NCBI GenBank assembly: GCA_947038135.1
Contig: CAMQVM010000081.1
Span: forward strand, 1-6,924
Direction of reading: 5' to 3'
DNA length: 6,924 nt
Origin: an uncultured Rikenellaceae bacterium
GTDB taxonomy: Bacteria; Bacteroidota; Bacteroidia; Bacteroidales; Rikenellaceae
In this document: one piece after another, positions 5,366-6,924 of the stretch
Layout: each line of letters starts with the position of its first letter
How positions within the stretch are numbered: position 1 is the stretch's first letter
Translations under genes and position numbers: made by a program
Notes under the pieces: model-generated
The model's input: the letters and a program-made list of their open reading frames with translations, nothing else
The model's database searches: none
Told to the model about the DNA's origin: nothing

Positions 5366-6205
5366 CTACGAAACTTTATCGCCAGCTTCATTAAACACTG
5401 CTGTTACTACTTGGTTAAGATGAGATTGCATATCAAACAGATAATTTATCGATCCATCGGTGTACACCAGCTTCTTGATGCCCGCTATTATATAGTTGTC
5501 ATAGTTGCTTCTTACTGCATCTAACACCACTGCAGGAACAAACACTATCGATGCGTTGGTAGATGTATACATAAGGTTGTAGCTGTCATCAAAGTGCACA
5601 TCAATACGGTTGTTATTATCCATAAGCGACACACTGACTGTATTAAGCTCAACATCTGCATCTATAACCTTAGCTGTTGGATAGGTAGTTTTTACATACT
5701 CGTCTACCTTTGATGGTATGATTTGAGGTGTTAATGCTTCATTGTCACCCTTTACTGCACGTAAAAATAACCCCTCACTAGTATAATATAGAGTATTTGA
5801 CTCACTACTTTTACTAGCTCCAATTACATATTGAGTCTGCACTCCTTGCATATTTAACTCTTTCACCCAGTCTACCTTAGAGCCTGTATATGAAGATGAG
5901 TTAAATGCATTTTTCACGGCTACTGGTATAGATGACAGTGTTAATATACTCTCTTTCATAACCTCTATACCCGTGGTTTGGTACCATACAACGTGCTTTT
6001 GGCTTGCTAGGTCAAAGTTTGCTACATCGTAACTTTGGTAACGCTTCCACCATATCATCTTCGCCTCAGGATAGCTTTTGTTGAATGATTGCATCACCTC
6101 TTGGTTTGGCATAATGCTGTTGGTGTTGTCGCTGCTCTTCTTGCTGCATCCTGCTAATATTAGCACCAGTACCATAAGAGCCAGTTTTTGTAATCTCGTT
6201 TTCAT
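5366..6205 (-). CDS. PepSY-like (BLIP-fold) lipoprotein with two repeats (279 aa)
   Basis: A type II signal peptide is clear: MKTRLQK, a hydrophobic core rich in Leu and Val, then lipobox LAGC with Cys20, followed by a Ser/Lys/Asn linker. The mature part resembles PepSY-like proteins of Bacteroidetes (fold shared with beta-lactamase-inhibitor proteins), in which a helix ending in YPxAk leads into beta strands. Two such units are visible: VMQSFNKSYPEAKMIWW from about residue 37, and VDEYVKTTYPTAKVID from about residue 167. Helices SIPVAVKNAF and VPAVVLDAVRSNY each precede a further strand set. These proteins sit in the periplasm or outer membrane and their role is not established; binding rather than catalysis is likely. 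The gene is alone, with a good terminator at 5307-5343. No strong TAnnTTTG box was found upstream; TATTTG near 6235-6240 is a weak candidate on the minus strand. Confidence 0.8.
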   Translation of the reverse strand: MKTRLQKLALMVLVLILAGCSKKSSDNTNSIMPNQEVMQSFNKSYPEAKMIWWKRYQSYDVANFDLASQKHVVWYQTTGIEVMKESILTLSSIPVAVKNAFNSSSYTGSKVDWVKELNMQGVQTQYVIGASKSSESNTLYYTSEGLFLRAVKGDNEALTPQIIPSKVDEYVKTTYPTAKVIDADVELNTVSVSLMDNNNRIDVHFDDSYNLMYTSTNASIVFVPAVVLDAVRSNYDNYIIAGIKKLVYTDGSINYLFDMQSHLNQVVTAVFNEAGDKVS

Positions 6206-6490
6206 AATAGTAATTTAAATTAATAATCATTTAGTACAAATAATGTGCCGTAGCAGTAGCTAAAGATTTGGAAAATGGATCAAAGCACACCCTAAATGCT
6301 GGATAAAAAACTATCTTTCATTAACACCATTTAAACAATATATAATATTATTTATTTATTGTAAATTTGACAAATATTTTGTGTCTTTGTAGCCATATTC
6401 AATCAACACAAGGTATATACAGTGTAAATTTAAAATACAGCTTCCTAAAAGACAAACTATAAAAAATGCAATGTTTTAACAGATGGCTAG
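6206..6490. other. Non-coding stretch between the PepSY-like gene and a broken reading frame
   Basis: No gene is supported here. The sequence is AT-rich, has stops in all frames, and holds the leader of the minus-strand lipoprotein gene at its left end and a plus-strand promoter-like sequence at 6359-6389. Short frames on either strand show no family motif. Confidence 0.5.
6359..6389 (+). promoter_or_regulatory. Promoter-like sequence facing the broken reading frame
   Basis: TTG (6359-6361), a 20-bp spacer and TGTCTTTG (6382-6389) differ from the Bacteroides consensus only by G for A in the second base of the -7 box, and the following bases TAGC are common at such promoters. It points toward the broken frame at 6491-6826, about 100 bp downstream. 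Confidence 0.35.
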
Positions 6491-6826
6491 AAGCTAGACC
6501 ATCGTAGACAAGATCCAAATGGCACAGAGTACGTATACTCAACTTCGATTCATTACCTGCCAAAAGCAAAAGGTGCAGTAGTGTTTGGTGTTCCTGCATT
6601 TGTTATAATAAATACGCTACCTGAATTTTTTTGAATCCCTAACTTTTTAAAGACAATAATCTCGAATGTATTATGTCTGCCTATAACCTCTGCAACGGTA
6701 GCAAATGTATACAAACGCCTTGAAAAGAAAGATTTTGCAATGAAATCTACTTGGTGTCAAATAAATAGAGTGTTAAAAATAGAGACTATATTTGACGAGA
6801 TAAGAGAGCGATTATGCAAACAATAA
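6491..6826 (+). pseudogene. Unrecognised decayed gene with an in-frame TGA
   Basis: One frame runs 112 codons from after a TAG at 6488-6490 to a TAA at 6824-6826, with a single internal TGA at 6632-6634. Both halves look protein-like: QDPNGTEYVYSTSIHYLP then AKGAVVFGVPAFVIINTLP before the TGA, and LPITSATVANVYKRLEKK then STWCQINRVLKIETIFDEIR after it. No good start codon lies at its head; the only internal ATG (6740) would leave 28 residues. The TGA follows seven T (6626-6632). The second half could contain helix-turn-helix-like helices, but I do not recognise the family and cannot exclude chance. Upstream in the same frame are further stops (6431, 6446, 6488), which fits decay. Confidence 0.35.
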
Positions 6827-6902
6827 ATTTAGCTCGTAAATAGCTTGGGGATATAGACTACAATATAGGGAGATTCGCAAAACGTTAAATATACTTATGT
6901 TC

Positions 6903-6924
6903 AACTATTTAGGTATAGTTTTTA
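6903..6924 (+). terminator. Possible weak hairpin terminator at the right edge
   Basis: AACTAT (6903-6908) and ATAGTT (6915-6920) form a 6-bp AT-rich stem around a 6-base loop, with TTTA following to the window edge. The stem is weak and the gene it would serve is only the decayed frame upstream, so this is tentative. Confidence 0.2.

Noticed and set aside
6399..6599. 66-codon minus-strand frame (Leu/His-rich)
   Set aside because: The opposite strand carries a more protein-like frame, and this one shows no recognisable domain or promoter.
6610..6826. Transposase fragment at the right end
   Set aside because: Considered because the region is decayed and contains short helix-rich sequence, but no DDE or integrase motif, terminal inverted repeat or target duplication was found.

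Overview
The window looks like a low-GC Bacteroidales (Bacteroidetes) chromosome, in an accessory region. The signs are promoters of the Bacteroides type (TTTG or TTG, about 18-20 bp, then TAnnTTTG), A-rich leaders mostly without Shine-Dalgarno sequences, a BACON-domain lipoprotein, a PepSY-like lipoprotein, and strong AT bias. No tRNA, rRNA, CRISPR array or intact insertion sequence was seen.

Layout from left to right. Positions 1-224 (minus) hold the N-terminal 74 codons of a CoiA/DUF6035-like protein with a Cys/His metal site; the gene runs off the left edge. Positions 416-1342 and 1382-2767 (both minus) are tandem genes for single-chain nucleotidyltransferase (MNT) plus HEPN proteins of 308 and 461 residues. 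They share about 908 bp, of which 826 bp read as identical, while both flanks of the shared block differ by about 10 percent. The longer protein carries an extra N-terminal domain made of 18-residue helical repeats, and its 5' end appears to have lost its original start codon. A divergent promoter pair then separates this minus-strand block from a surface-lipoprotein gene (3029-4180, plus, BACON domain) that ends at a hairpin terminator. Next comes a membrane-anchored NERD-domain putative nuclease (4367-5209, plus), with its own promoter and a hairpin in its leader. It converges on a two-unit PepSY-like lipoprotein (5366-6205, minus), with a terminator for the latter between them. Positions 6206-6924 hold no intact gene: a promoter-like sequence and a reading frame broken by an in-frame TGA suggest a decayed gene.

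How the genes may work together is inference. The MNT-HEPN pair, the NERD protein and the CoiA-like protein all belong to nucleic-acid or nucleotide-modifying families common in defence or mobile islands, but each appears to have its own promoter and no common operon is visible. The two lipoproteins are envelope proteins of unknown substrate. The most distinctive features are the tandem MNT-HEPN genes with their gene-conversion signature, and the regular 18-residue repeat array cut through by the present start codon.
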